Part shown: positions 23,394-32,621 of the stretch, piece by piece
How positions within the stretch are numbered: the stretch's first letter is position 1
Layout: each line of letters opens with the position of its first letter
NCBI GenBank assembly: GCA_900548505.1
Contig: URKI01000002.1
Span: 21,438 to 85,437 of the forward strand
DNA length: 64,000 bases
Origin: an uncultured Oscillibacter sp.
Lineage (GTDB): Bacteria > Bacillota > Clostridia > Oscillospirales > Oscillospiraceae
Direction: 5' to 3'
Made by a program: the position numbers and the translations under genes
The notes under the pieces: model-generated
Seen by the model: the letters and a program-made list of their open reading frames with translations, nothing else
What the model was told of the DNA's origin: nothing
Database searches by the model: none

Positions 23394-25927
23394 AGATCGC
23401 CCGGAAAAAGAGAGGGCGTATCTTTAAGGAGCTGCGGATCTATTTCATCGTCATTTTGCTATTGGCTGTGTTGGGAGCCGCGTTCCATGCTGTGCTGCGC
23501 CAGGCGCTGCTGAAGAACTTCCAGGAGGTCGGAACTGCGCTGGCTCGGAGCTATGTTTCTGAGGAAAGCAATAATCTGACTGTCTATGAGACGTTGCTCA
23601 ATTTCGGTGCGGAGTCCATCAATGTGCGTGTGGAAGAAGGGCTTTCAGCGGACGAGATCGAAGAATTTCTGGGCGTGTACTATGAGCGGCTGCAAATGGT
23701 ATTGGGAGAGGGAACGGTTGACCCCTATGCGGTGCTGGACGGACGGATCATTGCGGCAAATCCCTGGGAGGGAGACACTACATACGATTTCACTTCTACG
23801 GATTGGTATCAAAGCGCATTGGATGCTGACGGCAAAGCCGTTTTTACCAATGCATATATAGATTCCATTACCGGAAAACCGGTGATCACCATTGCCCAGA
23901 AGTGCTCCCGGACCACAGATGCCGTACTGGCGTTCGATATCTTTCCGGAGAATTTCCAGATACACGGCAACGCGGTGTCTCTTCCGGAGGGGGCTTCTTT
24001 CTATGTGTGCGACGGAGCAGGAACGCTGCTGTATGCCCAGAGCGAGGTCAGTCATAACCGGGAAGAGCTGCAGGCGTATATGGATACCATTTTGCCGGAT
24101 ATCAGAAGCGGTGTTCTGGACAAATATGACGCCTATGTAGAAGATCTGACCGGTCAGCGGCGGACGGTGTACTATTACAATATGTCCAATGGCTGGATCG
24201 GTGTGATCACGGTTCCTTTTGATACGGTTTTGGAGCAGCTGAACTGGTTCTCCATGCTGGTCGGGCTGGTGATGCTGCTGTGTCTGGCGGGCATTCTGGT
24301 TTTTGCCTGGAGAGACTTGAAGCTGTACGCGCAGGTAGAGCGCACCAACGAGACGGTACGGGTTTTGGGCAACACGTACTATGCCCTTTATCGGATCGAT
24401 TATCAGGCGGAGACCTACGAAATGATCAAGGGCTCGGATTTTGTCCGGGGGAAGATCCCCCAAAAGGGCCCTTATTCGCTGTTGCTGGATGCCACCAGCC
24501 AGGTCATCGAGGAAAAGACCTTCCGGGAATTCCGCAAGAGCTTTTCCACGGAGAGTATTCGGGAGCTGGTATCCAAGCGGGTGCGGGATTTCGGAGGAGA
24601 CTTCCTGCGCCGTTTTGGAGACGAGTATCGCTGGGTCAGTGTCCGGGTCCTGTTTGATGAATCTCTGGCACCGGAAGAAGTGGTGCTGTGCTTCCGGGAA
24701 GTGGACCAGGAGAAGCAGCGCCAGCTGCGGGAGCGGGAGCTGCTGGAAAATGCACTGGAGAACGCCCGCCACAGCGAGAAAACGAAGCATGCGTTCTTCA
24801 ACAACATGTCCCACGACATGCGTACCCCCCTCAATGCCATCCTGGGCATTTCGGAGCTGGTGCGGCAGCACGCCGATGATCCGGACAAGGTGCGCGGCTA
24901 TATGGAAAAGATTTATTATTCCAGCCGCCAGCTGCTGGATCTGGTCAATGATATTCTGGACATGTCCCGCATGGAGCAGGGAAAGGTGATTTTGAATAAT
25001 CAGACCTTTGATCTGCACCAGTGTATTGAAGAGTGCACGGCTACATTCCGGCTTCAGGCGGATGCGGAGAAAAAGCATTTCCATGTGGACTATGCACTGC
25101 ATAGCTCTACGGTCCTGGGAGATGCTTCCCGCTTTGGCCAGGTCATGAACAACCTGCTTTCCAACGCCTTTAAGTTCACCAGTGAGGGAGACTCCGTATC
25201 TGTCAGCGTCAAGCAATTTGAAGATAAAACCTACTCCCAGTATCAGATCATTGTAAAGGATACGGGAATCGGCATGTCTGAGGAGTTTTTGAAGCATATC
25301 TTCGAACCGTATGCCCGTGAGACCACGTTCTGCTCCAAGCAGGTGGTGGGTACAGGCTTGGGTATGCCCATCGTAAAAAATCTGGTCACGCAGATGAGCG
25401 GACAGATCCATGTGGACAGCGCGCTGGGAAAGGGCACCACATTCACCATTACGGTACCGTTTACTGTGGTGCGGGAAGAGAAAAAGGCGGCTGTCTCCGG
25501 CAAGGAACAGGATCAGCGAGGGACATTTTCTCTGAATGGGAAGTGCATCCTGCTGGCTGAGGACAATATGGTTAATATGGAGATCGCCACGGAAATCCTG
25601 TCTATGAACGGGCTGGAGATCATCCAGGCGTGGAACGGAAAAGAGGCGCTGGATAAGTTCCAGGATTCCCATCCGTTCCAGATCGATGCGGTGCTGATGG
25701 ACATGCAGATGCCGCAGATGGACGGATGTGAGGCGGCCCGGCAGATCCGCTCCCTGGCCCGGCCGGATGCAAAGACGGTGCCCATTATCGCGGTGACGGC
25801 CAACGCGTTTGCCGAGGATATTGCTGCTACCACGGCGGCGGGTATGGATGCCCATGTGTCCAAGCCCATTGATTTCCAGATCCTCTGCAAGACACTGGAA
25901 GAGTTGACAATGAAGAAAAAACAATAA
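23390..25927 (+). CDS. Hybrid sensor histidine kinase with receiver domain
   Basis: An 845-aa membrane kinase. Order: TM1 (about 13-33), extracellular Cache-like sensor (about 34-280), TM2 (about 283-305), a PAS-like region, HisKA with phospho-His near 475 (FFNNMSHDMRTPLNAIL), HATPase (NNLLSNAFKF, DTGIGM, GTGLGMPIVKNLV), and a C-terminal receiver (ILLAEDNMVN; phospho-Asp in VLMDMQMPQMDG near 770). Together with the upstream Hpt it forms a phosphorelay; no output regulator is nearby. Confidence 0.92.
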   Translation: MKIARKKRGRIFKELRIYFIVILLLAVLGAAFHAVLRQALLKNFQEVGTALARSYVSEESNNLTVYETLLNFGAESINVRVEEGLSADEIEEFLGVYYERLQMVLGEGTVDPYAVLDGRIIAANPWEGDTTYDFTSTDWYQSALDADGKAVFTNAYIDSITGKPVITIAQKCSRTTDAVLAFDIFPENFQIHGNAVSLPEGASFYVCDGAGTLLYAQSEVSHNREELQAYMDTILPDIRSGVLDKYDAYVEDLTGQRRTVYYYNMSNGWIGVITVPFDTVLEQLNWFSMLVGLVMLLCLAGILVFAWRDLKLYAQVERTNETVRVLGNTYYALYRIDYQAETYEMIKGSDFVRGKIPQKGPYSLLLDATSQVIEEKTFREFRKSFSTESIRELVSKRVRDFGGDFLRRFGDEYRWVSVRVLFDESLAPEEVVLCFREVDQEKQRQLRERELLENALENARHSEKTKHAFFNNMSHDMRTPLNAILGISELVRQHADDPDKVRGYMEKIYYSSRQLLDLVNDILDMSRMEQGKVILNNQTFDLHQCIEECTATFRLQADAEKKHFHVDYALHSSTVLGDASRFGQVMNNLLSNAFKFTSEGDSVSVSVKQFEDKTYSQYQIIVKDTGIGMSEEFLKHIFEPYARETTFCSKQVVGTGLGMPIVKNLVTQMSGQIHVDSALGKGTTFTITVPFTVVREEKKAAVSGKEQDQRGTFSLNGKCILLAEDNMVNMEIATEILSMNGLEIIQAWNGKEALDKFQDSHPFQIDAVLMDMQMPQMDGCEAARQIRSLARPDAKTVPIIAVTANAFAEDIAATTAAGMDAHVSKPIDFQILCKTLEELTMKKKQ

Positions 25928-25964
25928 AAAGAAGGCCCCGCCTGCGGATTTCGCAGGCGGGGCC
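25923..25964 (-). terminator. Terminator of rnpB
   Basis: GGCCCCGCCTGCG/CGCAGGCGGGGCC stem; on the minus strand it is followed by TTCTTTTTATT. On the plus strand it may also end the kinase transcript, though without a U-tract. Confidence 0.82.
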
Positions 25965-25976
25965 AGATCATATGCG

Positions 25977-26318
25977 AGCAAAACTGTAAGCCGGGTTCTG
26001 TATTTGACAGTCATCTATCTAGGCGCCCTGTTGCCAGAACGCTCAAGCCACCTCTGGGAAGCGGCCGGGCAAGCCATATGCTTCCAACCACGGTGTTGCT
26101 CCGAATAGAGTTTACAGCGACGGACAGTCTCCAGCCGTCGGGTGCGCTCTTACCGCACCTTTCCACCCTTACCGGCAAAGCCGGCGGTATCTCTCTGTTG
26201 CACTTTTCCTGAAGTCGCCTTCGGCGGGCGTTACCCGTTATTCTTGCCCTGTGGAGCCCGGACTTTCCTCATGAACGGCCTTTCGGCCTGCTCACGCGAC
26301 TGTCTGTTTTCCTCGCAC
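25977..26318 (-). ncRNA. rnpB: RNase P RNA, bacterial type A
   Basis: Catalytic RNA that trims tRNA 5' ends. On the minus strand it shows the universal blocks GAGGAAAGTCCGGGCTCC, ACAGGGCAAG near the 5' end and ACAGAACCCGGCTTACAG at the 3' end. Paired stems with a GAAGGCGA-type loop and the long P-domain helices of type A are visible. It is about 340 nt, divergent from murD, with its own promoter and terminator. Confidence 0.95.
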
Positions 26319-26323
26319 CAGAC

Positions 26324-26352
26324 ATTTTACAGGAAACGCTGCGGAATGTCAA
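26324..26352 (-). promoter_or_regulatory. Promoter of rnpB
   Basis: On the minus strand, perfect TTGACA (26352-26347), 17-bp spacer and TAAAAT (26329-26324), placing the RNA start near 26317. Confidence 0.8.
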
Positions 26353-26406
26353 CGGAAAGCCGCAGGCAGGAGCACAAAAGCGAAAAGCCGTTCATGGATT
26401 GTGCAG

Positions 26407-26435
26407 TTGTAATTTTTGGGCAGCTGCGGTATAAT
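26407..26435 (+). promoter_or_regulatory. Promoter for murD
   Basis: TTGTAA (26407-26412), 17-bp spacer and perfect TATAAT (26430-26435), about 50 bp before the murD start codon. Confidence 0.65.
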
Positions 26436-26486
26436 TCCCCTGTATGAAATTATCGACTGTGAGCGAGATCATAAGGAGCGATTTTC

Positions 26487-27863
26487 ATGAAATTTGAAGA
26501 GTATCTGGATTCTCTGCAAGGGAAAACAGTGGCCGTGATCGGCATTGGCGTGTCCAACCGTCCGCTGATCGAATTGCTGGCTGCGCGGGGCGTTTCGGTG
26601 ACGGCCCGTGACCGGCAGCAGCGTCAGGCGCTGGGAGACTATGCCGCTCGCCTGGAGGAAATGGGCTGCCGCCTGTGCCTGGGAGAGAGATACCTGGACG
26701 GGCTTGACGAGGATGTGATCTTCCGCACGCCCGGCATGCGTCCTGATGTGCCGGAACTGGCGGCGGCGGTGGCGCGGGGAAGCACGCTCACTTCCGAGAT
26801 GGAAGTATTTTTTGAGGTGTGTCCCTGTCCCATCCTCGCTGTGACCGGCAGCGACGGCAAGACCACCACAACAACCATCATTGCCGAGCTTCTGCGCTCG
26901 GCGGGGAAGACGGTCCACTTAGGCGGCAATATCGGCCATCCGCTGCTGGCGGAGACGGGGAGCATCCGGCCGGAGGATGTGGCGGTGCTGGAACTGTCCT
27001 CGTTCCAGCTGATGACTATGAAGCGCAGCCCCCATATTGCGGTCATCACCAATCTTTCTCCCAATCATCTGGATGTCCACAAGGATTTTGCAGAGTATAT
27101 TACTGCAAAGGAAAATATCTTTACACATCAGTGTGCACAGGACGTTGCTGTATTCAATGCGGACAATTCCATCACTGCCCGGCAGGCGGAGCGGGCCCAG
27201 GGCCGGGCGCGGCTTTTCTCCCGGAAAAACGAGGTGGAAGACGGCGTGTTCCTTCGGGACGGGAAGATCATTGCCAGGCATGATGGCCAGGAGCGTGTGG
27301 TCATGGCCCGGGAGGATATCCGGCTGCCGGGTGAGCACAACGTGGAGAATTACCTGGCTGCCATTGCCGCAGTGGACGGTATGGTGAGCGATGAGCAGAT
27401 CGCCGCTTTTGCCAGAAACTTCGGCGGTGTGGAGCATCGGATCGAGCTGATCCGGACACTGGACGGCGTGCGGTGGTACAACGACTCCATCGCTTCCAGC
27501 CCCAGCCGTACGATTGCCGGTCTCCGGGCCTTCCCGGAGAAGGTGATCCTCATCGCCGGCGGAAAGGATAAGGGCATCAGCTATGCTGAGTTGGGACCCG
27601 TGGTCAATGACCATGTAAAGCTGCTGCTGCTGTGCGGTGCCACCGCCGGGGTGATCCGCCAGAGCGTGGAACAGGCGGAGAACTACCAGGGCCTGGAGAT
27701 CATCGATGTAGAGGATTATCACCAGGCGGCCGATATCGCCCGGGAACGGGCTGCAGAGGGAGATGTGGTCATTCTCTCTCCGGCCAGCACTTCTTTTGAC
27801 CGCTTCAAAAACTTTATGGAGCGGGGCAAAGCCTTTAAAGAAGTGGTGAACGCCCTGCAATAA
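26487..27863 (+). CDS. murD: UDP-N-acetylmuramoylalanine--D-glutamate ligase
   Basis: Cytoplasmic Mur ligase adding D-Glu to UDP-MurNAc-L-Ala. Shows the N-terminal Rossmann start TVAVIGIGVSNRPLIELL, the ATP loop VTGSDGKTTTTTII, the VLELSSFQL block, NLSPNHLDVHKDFAEYITAK, the EHRIE motif, YNDSIASSP and AGGKDKG. Length 458 aa is normal. It is outside any mur/fts cluster here, with its own promoter. Confidence 0.95.
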   Translation: MKFEEYLDSLQGKTVAVIGIGVSNRPLIELLAARGVSVTARDRQQRQALGDYAARLEEMGCRLCLGERYLDGLDEDVIFRTPGMRPDVPELAAAVARGSTLTSEMEVFFEVCPCPILAVTGSDGKTTTTTIIAELLRSAGKTVHLGGNIGHPLLAETGSIRPEDVAVLELSSFQLMTMKRSPHIAVITNLSPNHLDVHKDFAEYITAKENIFTHQCAQDVAVFNADNSITARQAERAQGRARLFSRKNEVEDGVFLRDGKIIARHDGQERVVMAREDIRLPGEHNVENYLAAIAAVDGMVSDEQIAAFARNFGGVEHRIELIRTLDGVRWYNDSIASSPSRTIAGLRAFPEKVILIAGGKDKGISYAELGPVVNDHVKLLLLCGATAGVIRQSVEQAENYQGLEIIDVEDYHQAADIARERAAEGDVVILSPASTSFDRFKNFMERGKAFKEVVNALQ

Positions 27864-27908
27864 GGCCAACCTCCCTGCGCATAGGATGTGCGGAGGGGGG
27901 ATCATGGC

Positions 27909-28610
27909 ATGAGGCCGGATTTTTTCCGCTATTACCGCCGGAGCCGCCGTCCGCTGGCGCGATTGCTGGTGCTTGGCGGTGTAGTCGTGGTGCTGACGGT
28001 TGTGCTGATTGCGGCGGTGCAGATGCGCCCTTTGCTGGAGGGGCTGGCAACGACCCGGGTATCCAACGTGGTGACCGGCATCGTTTCCGAGTCGGTCTAT
28101 GAAGCCATCGAGGCCGGTACGCTGGAGTACGATGCTCTGGTGACGCTGGAGAAGGACAACGAGGGCAAAGTCAGTGCAGTGTGCAGCAACATGGCTGCAT
28201 TCAACCACTTACAAGCGGAAATACTTGACACTGTGCTGACCCGGATTGGCCAGGTGTCGGCCAAGGAGCTGTCCATTCCCATCGGTACGCTGACCGGGTC
28301 CAGCCTGCTGGCAGGCCGGGGACCGCGGATCCATGTGCGGATGGAGTCGGTGGGCACGTCCCAGGCGCATTTTGAAAACGCCTTCATTGACGCCGGCATC
28401 AACCAGACCAAGCACCAGATCATTTTGAATGTGGACGTATATGTAAGCATCCTGCTGCCGGGCTTTACCACCGCCACCAAGGTATCCAACTCCTTTGTGG
28501 TGGCGGAGACGGTGATCGTCGGCTCTGTGCCGGACACATATACGTATTTCAGTACGTCGCCAGAGACGTATGAGGAGGATTTGAAGGATTATATCCTGAA
28601 CGGAAGCTGA
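27909..28610 (+). CDS. yunB: Sporulation protein YunB
   Basis: A 233-aa protein with one N-terminal membrane segment (residues about 18-42, LLVLGGVVVVLTVVLIAAVQ) and the YunB-type exterior region: TRVSNVVTGIVSESVYEAI, the VSAKELSIPIGTLTGSSLLA block, and GRGPRIHVRM. YunB is a sigma-E-dependent sporulation protein of uncertain function. ATG 27909 follows GGAGGGGGGATC. Confidence 0.87.
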   Translation: MRPDFFRYYRRSRRPLARLLVLGGVVVVLTVVLIAAVQMRPLLEGLATTRVSNVVTGIVSESVYEAIEAGTLEYDALVTLEKDNEGKVSAVCSNMAAFNHLQAEILDTVLTRIGQVSAKELSIPIGTLTGSSLLAGRGPRIHVRMESVGTSQAHFENAFIDAGINQTKHQIILNVDVYVSILLPGFTTATKVSNSFVVAETVIVGSVPDTYTYFSTSPETYEEDLKDYILNGS

Positions 28611-28619
28611 GGAGGACCC

Positions 28620-30596
28620 ATGGATTACCGTGAGAGAATACAGGAGCTGCGCCGTATCCTGAATGAAAACGGCTATCGCTACTATGTGCTGGACGCACCC
28701 ACCATGAGCGACTATGAATACGACATGCTCAACCGGGAGCTGGAGGAGCTGGAGGCCCAGCACCCGGAGGAGATCACGCCGGATTCCCCCACCCAGCGGG
28801 TGGGAGGGAAGATCCTGGAGGGGTTCCAGCCTTATACCCACCAGGTGCCGCTGGAGAGTTTGCAGGATGTGTTCAGCCATGAGGAGACGGCGGAGTTCTG
28901 CGCCCGGATGGACGAAGCGTTGGGGGCCCAGGCGGTTTATTCCGTGGAGCCGAAGGTAGATGGTCTTTCCGTTGCACTGGAGTACCGCGACGGCGTGTTT
29001 GTCCGGGGCGCCACCCGGGGAGACGGCCGGGTAGGGGAGGACGTGACGGAGAACCTGCGGACCATCCGCTCCATTCCGATGACTTTGCCGGATAAGCTGC
29101 CGCTGCTGGTGGTGCGGGGCGAGGTGTATATGGCCCGGTCCGTGTTCGAGGAGATCAACCGGGAACGGGAGCTTCAGGGAAAGCCTCTGATGGCAAATCC
29201 CCGCAACGCTGCCGCAGGCTCTTTGCGGCAGCTGGACCCGAAGGTGTGCGCCCAGCGCCGTCTGGATATCCAGGTATTCAATTTGCAGCAGGCGGAGGGC
29301 ATGGAGTTCTCCACCCATACGGAGACCCTGGAATACCTTGCGTCTCAGCGGTTCAAGGTGATCCCTCATAAGAAGCTGGCAGGAGCCGAGGCCTGCCGGG
29401 AGGAGATCGAGCGGATCAACGACCAGCGCATGGACTATCCCTTTGATATTGACGGCGCTGTGGTGAAGCTGGACTCTCTGGCGGAGCGGGCCGTGCTGGG
29501 TTCCACGGCCAAGTTCCCCAAGTGGGCGGTGGCGTTCAAGTATCCGCCGGAGAAAAAGCCGGCTCAGGTGCTGGATATTGTGGTGCAGGTGGGCCGTACC
29601 GGTGTGCTGACACCCCGGGCCGTGCTGACGCCGGTGCGCCTGGCGGGCACTACTGTGACCAGCGCCACGCTGCACAACCAGGATTATATCACCGAAAAGG
29701 ATATCCGGGTGGGGGACACCGTTGTGGTGCAGAAGGCCGGAGAGATCATCCCGGAGATCGTGGAGGTGGACTTCTCCAAGCGCCCGGAGGGAACGGTGCC
29801 CTATATGCTGCCGGAGCAGTGCCCGGTCTGCGGCGCGCCGGTGGTGCGGGACGAGGATGGCGCCGCGCTGCGCTGCACCGGCGCGGAGTGCCCGGCGCAG
29901 CTGCTGCGCAACCTTACCCATTTCGCCAGCCGGGACGCCATGGACATTGACGGCTGCGGTCCTGCGGTGCTGCAGCAGTTGGTGGACAATAGCCTGGTGG
30001 CCAATCCTGCAGATCTGTACAGTCTGCGCGCAGAGGACGTGGCCAAGCTGGAGCGAATGGGTGAAAAGTCTGCGGACAACCTGATCCGTGCCATCGCCAA
30101 GTCCAAGGAGAACGACCTTTCCAAGCTGATCTACGGTCTGGGTATCCGTCAGGTAGGCGAGAAGGCAGCCAAGGTGCTGGCCATGCATTTCGGCTCCATG
30201 GATGCCCTGATGGCGGCCACGGAGGAGGCACTGACGGAGATCAACGACGTGGGTGCCGTGACCGCCCGCTGCATCGTGGACTACCTGGCTGCGCCCCAGT
30301 CCAGGGATCTCATTGACCGGCTGAAAGCCGCCGGTGTGAACATGGAGAGCCACACAGAGCTGGTGGACCGTCGGTTTGAGGGCCAGACGTTCGTGCTGAC
30401 CGGCACGCTGACCCGCTTTGACCGGAAGACGGCCCAGGCGCTCATCGAGGAGCGGGGCGGCAAGGCCGCGGGCTCCGTGTCCAAGCGAACCACCTATGTG
30501 GTGGCTGGTGAAGCGGCGGGCAGCAAGCTGCAAAAGGCCCGGGAACTGAATATCCCGGTCCTCACAGAGGACGAGTTTGCCGAGATGCTGCGCTGA
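28620..30596 (+). CDS. ligA: NAD-dependent DNA ligase
   Basis: Replicative and repair ligase. Domains in order: Ia (YYVLDAPTMSDYEYDML), nucleotidyltransferase with adenylated Lys in VEPKVDGLSVALEY, OB fold, four-Cys zinc finger (CPVCGAPVV ... CTGAECPAQ), HhH repeats and C-terminal BRCT (GQTFVLTGTLTRFDRKTA). 658 aa, GGAGGACCC before the ATG, 9 bp after yunB. Confidence 0.97.
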   Translation: MDYRERIQELRRILNENGYRYYVLDAPTMSDYEYDMLNRELEELEAQHPEEITPDSPTQRVGGKILEGFQPYTHQVPLESLQDVFSHEETAEFCARMDEALGAQAVYSVEPKVDGLSVALEYRDGVFVRGATRGDGRVGEDVTENLRTIRSIPMTLPDKLPLLVVRGEVYMARSVFEEINRERELQGKPLMANPRNAAAGSLRQLDPKVCAQRRLDIQVFNLQQAEGMEFSTHTETLEYLASQRFKVIPHKKLAGAEACREEIERINDQRMDYPFDIDGAVVKLDSLAERAVLGSTAKFPKWAVAFKYPPEKKPAQVLDIVVQVGRTGVLTPRAVLTPVRLAGTTVTSATLHNQDYITEKDIRVGDTVVVQKAGEIIPEIVEVDFSKRPEGTVPYMLPEQCPVCGAPVVRDEDGAALRCTGAECPAQLLRNLTHFASRDAMDIDGCGPAVLQQLVDNSLVANPADLYSLRAEDVAKLERMGEKSADNLIRAIAKSKENDLSKLIYGLGIRQVGEKAAKVLAMHFGSMDALMAATEEALTEINDVGAVTARCIVDYLAAPQSRDLIDRLKAAGVNMESHTELVDRRFEGQTFVLTGTLTRFDRKTAQALIEERGGKAAGSVSKRTTYVVAGEAAGSKLQKARELNIPVLTEDEFAEMLR

Positions 30597-30622
30597 CACG
30601 GCAGATAGAGTCCTGAAAAATA

Positions 30623-30655
30623 GAAACGCCGCGGAAACTTCCGCGGCGTTTTCTT
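30623..30655. terminator. Bidirectional terminator between ligA and cotJC
   Basis: AAACGCCGCGGAA / TTCCGCGGCGTTTTC stem with ACT loop, serving convergent genes. Confidence 0.82.
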
Positions 30656-30668
30656 ATGCACGATTGCC

Positions 30669-31265
30669 TTATCGGTCAAAGGCGGGGTTGAGATAGTAGA
30701 CGTTTTTCTCGTCCATTTTATCCTTTGCAAGCCGCAATCCCTCACCGAAGCGCTGGAAGTGGACGATCTCCCGGGCCCGCAGGAATTTGATGGCGTCAGA
30801 GACGTCGGGATCATCGGACAGGCGGAGAATATTGTCGTAGGTGACACGCGCCTTCTGTTCAGCGGCCAGATCTTCCGTCAGATCGGCAATTACATCGCCT
30901 TTGACGGCCATGCCGGCGGCGTTCCACGGAGAGCCGGAGGCGGCGGTAGGATAGACGCCTGCGGTGTGGTCTACAAAGTAGGGGGCAAAGCCTGCTTCTT
31001 TGATCTGGTCCTCCGTCAGGTTCCGCGTCAGCTGGTGGACGATGGTGCCGATCATTTCCAGATGGCCCAGCTCTTCCGTGCCGATGTCCGTCAAGAGGGC
31101 TTTCAGCTCCGGGTAAGGCATGGAATAGCGCTGAGAGAGATATCGCAGCGAAGCGCCCAGCTCGCCGTCCGGTCCGCCGTACTGGCTGATGATCAGGGCT
31201 GCCAGTTTGGGATTGGTATTTTTGATTCTGACCGGGTACTGCAGCTTCTTTTCATATACAAACAT
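30669..31265 (-). CDS. cotJC: Spore coat protein CotJC (manganese-catalase family)
   Basis: A 198-aa ferritin-like protein of the manganese catalase family, an inner spore coat component. Metal-ligand helices are visible: DIGTEELGHLEMIGTIVHQL and the later AEQKARVTYDNIL and REIVHFQRFGEGL. The start codon overlaps the stop of the upstream cotJ gene (TAATG), keeping the cotJ operon order. Confidence 0.93.
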   Translation of the reverse strand: MFVYEKKLQYPVRIKNTNPKLAALIISQYGGPDGELGASLRYLSQRYSMPYPELKALLTDIGTEELGHLEMIGTIVHQLTRNLTEDQIKEAGFAPYFVDHTAGVYPTAASGSPWNAAGMAVKGDVIADLTEDLAAEQKARVTYDNILRLSDDPDVSDAIKFLRAREIVHFQRFGEGLRLAKDKMDEKNVYYLNPAFDR

Positions 31266-31726
31266 TATTCACCAACTCCTTCCTCCCAGGGCCAGGGATC
31301 TTTCAGCCATGCGTAGCCGTCCTCGGGCGTGAGGGTGGTCTGGGTAAGAGGGCCGTAGCGTTTCTCGTACTTTTCCCGGCCTTCGTTTGCCAGCTTGATA
31401 TAGGACCAGTAGAGCTGCAGGACCTCCTGATCCTGGGCGTGCGTCACCAGATACAGTCCCAGCTCGCCGATGGCGAAATCCAGCGCCATCAGCTCAGCCA
31501 GAGCCGTATTGGCCATTTTGGTGCGTGCCTGGATGGCCGCTTTGAAGGGAAGGTCCAGTCCGGGGAACAGCGTGCCGGTCTGCAGGGCCTCCATCCGGCT
31601 GTAGCGCACCGGGTTCGGCTGCTGTGTGGGTACAAAGGGGAAGGCCAGCGCGCCGCAGGCACCGGGCAGCGACCCCTGATTCTCGCCGCATGAGGCGGCG
31701 GGGGAATTGATTTTCATGGTGTCCAT
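31265..31726 (-). CDS. Fused CotJA-CotJB spore coat protein
   Basis: A 153-aa protein that joins two normally separate coat proteins. Residues about 35-65 resemble CotJA (PVRYSRMEALQTGTLFPGLD), and residues about 70-150 resemble CotJB (LAELMALDFAIGELGLYLVT, then KRYGPLTQTTL, ending WLKDPWPWE). In Bacillus cotJA, cotJB and cotJC are three genes; here only two frames cover all three parts. GGAGG precedes the ATG. Confidence 0.82.
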   Translation of the reverse strand: MDTMKINSPAASCGENQGSLPGACGALAFPFVPTQQPNPVRYSRMEALQTGTLFPGLDLPFKAAIQARTKMANTALAELMALDFAIGELGLYLVTHAQDQEVLQLYWSYIKLANEGREKYEKRYGPLTQTTLTPEDGYAWLKDPWPWEEGVGE

Positions 31727-31819
31727 GTTGGGTAGAATCCTCCTTTGCCGATGGACTCAGGCAGGGAAGTACCCCGCCTGATCCATGATATGCCGCAGAG
31801 AGCAGCGGGGAGCATGGCC

Positions 31820-31848
31820 TTGATTTTGGACAGGGGCGCGGCTATAAT
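31820..31848 (+). promoter_or_regulatory. Candidate promoter for cwlD-radA
   Basis: TTGATT (31820-31825) and TATAAT (31843-31848), 17-bp spacer, in the divergent gap between the cotJ operon and cwlD. Confidence 0.5.
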
Positions 31849-31901
31849 CGGGTATATGGGATAAGCAGACAGGCATACGTTCTCTCTGGGAGGTGCTGTC
31901 T

Positions 31902-32618
31902 GTGGTGGTATTGGTGGTAAAACGGCGCTTGGCGGCCGTATTTGGCGTGTGTCTGGTATTGGGCGGAGTGCTGGCGTCTGCAAAATGGATCTCCGCCGTG
32001 CCAGCGTTTTCGGCGGCGGTGACGCCGCCGGTGGTGCTGGTGATCGACCCGGGCCACGGCGGAGAGGACGGCGGCGCGGTCTCGGCAGACCAAAGTGTGA
32101 CGGAGAGTCAGATCAATTTGGAAATTGCTCTGCGGGTGCGGGATCTCATGGCGTTTTTCGGGCAGCCGACGGTCATGACCCGGATCGAGGACCGGGCCAT
32201 CTACTCATCCCAGGCTCAGACGCTGCGGGAAAAGAAGGTTTCCGACCTGGAAAACCGGGTGGCCCTGGTTAATGAACTGGACGGCGCTGTGCTTTTGAGC
32301 ATCCATCAGAATAGTCTCCCATCCTCGCCGGTTACCCACGGCGCACAGGTGTTCTGGAACGGCGGGGAAGGGGCGGAGGCCTGGGGGACCATGGTGCAGG
32401 ATGCACTCAACCAGACGGTCAACGTAGGAAATGAAAAACAGGGGCGGAGGATCGCGGATTCCATCTACCTGATGAAGCATGTACAGTCTCCCGCCGTACT
32501 GGTGGAGTGCGGCTTTTTATCCAACGGGGAGGAGACGGTGCTGCTCCAAAAACCAGACTATCAGCTGACGCTGGCGACGGCCATTGCGGCCGGGTGCATG
32601 GCGTGGAACGGAGAATGA
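31902..32618 (+). CDS. cwlD: N-acetylmuramoyl-L-alanine amidase CwlD
   Basis: Amidase_3 protein with an N-terminal membrane anchor (residues about 8-30). Zinc-site residues are visible in VLVIDPGHGGEDGGAV, ESQINLEIALRV, LLSIHQNSLP and the catalytic Glu in SPAVLVECGFLSNGEE. CwlD removes peptide side chains in spore cortex so that muramic lactam can form. GGGAGG fits the GTG at 31902; a GTG at 31893 is too close to it. Confidence 0.9.
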   Translation: MVVLVVKRRLAAVFGVCLVLGGVLASAKWISAVPAFSAAVTPPVVLVIDPGHGGEDGGAVSADQSVTESQINLEIALRVRDLMAFFGQPTVMTRIEDRAIYSSQAQTLREKKVSDLENRVALVNELDGAVLLSIHQNSLPSSPVTHGAQVFWNGGEGAEAWGTMVQDALNQTVNVGNEKQGRRIADSIYLMKHVQSPAVLVECGFLSNGEETVLLQKPDYQLTLATAIAAGCMAWNGE

Positions 32619-32621
32619 TAC

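Noticed and set aside
26142..26447. Plus-strand 101-aa frame
   Set aside because: It lies almost entirely within the RNase P RNA gene read antisense and has no protein-like features.
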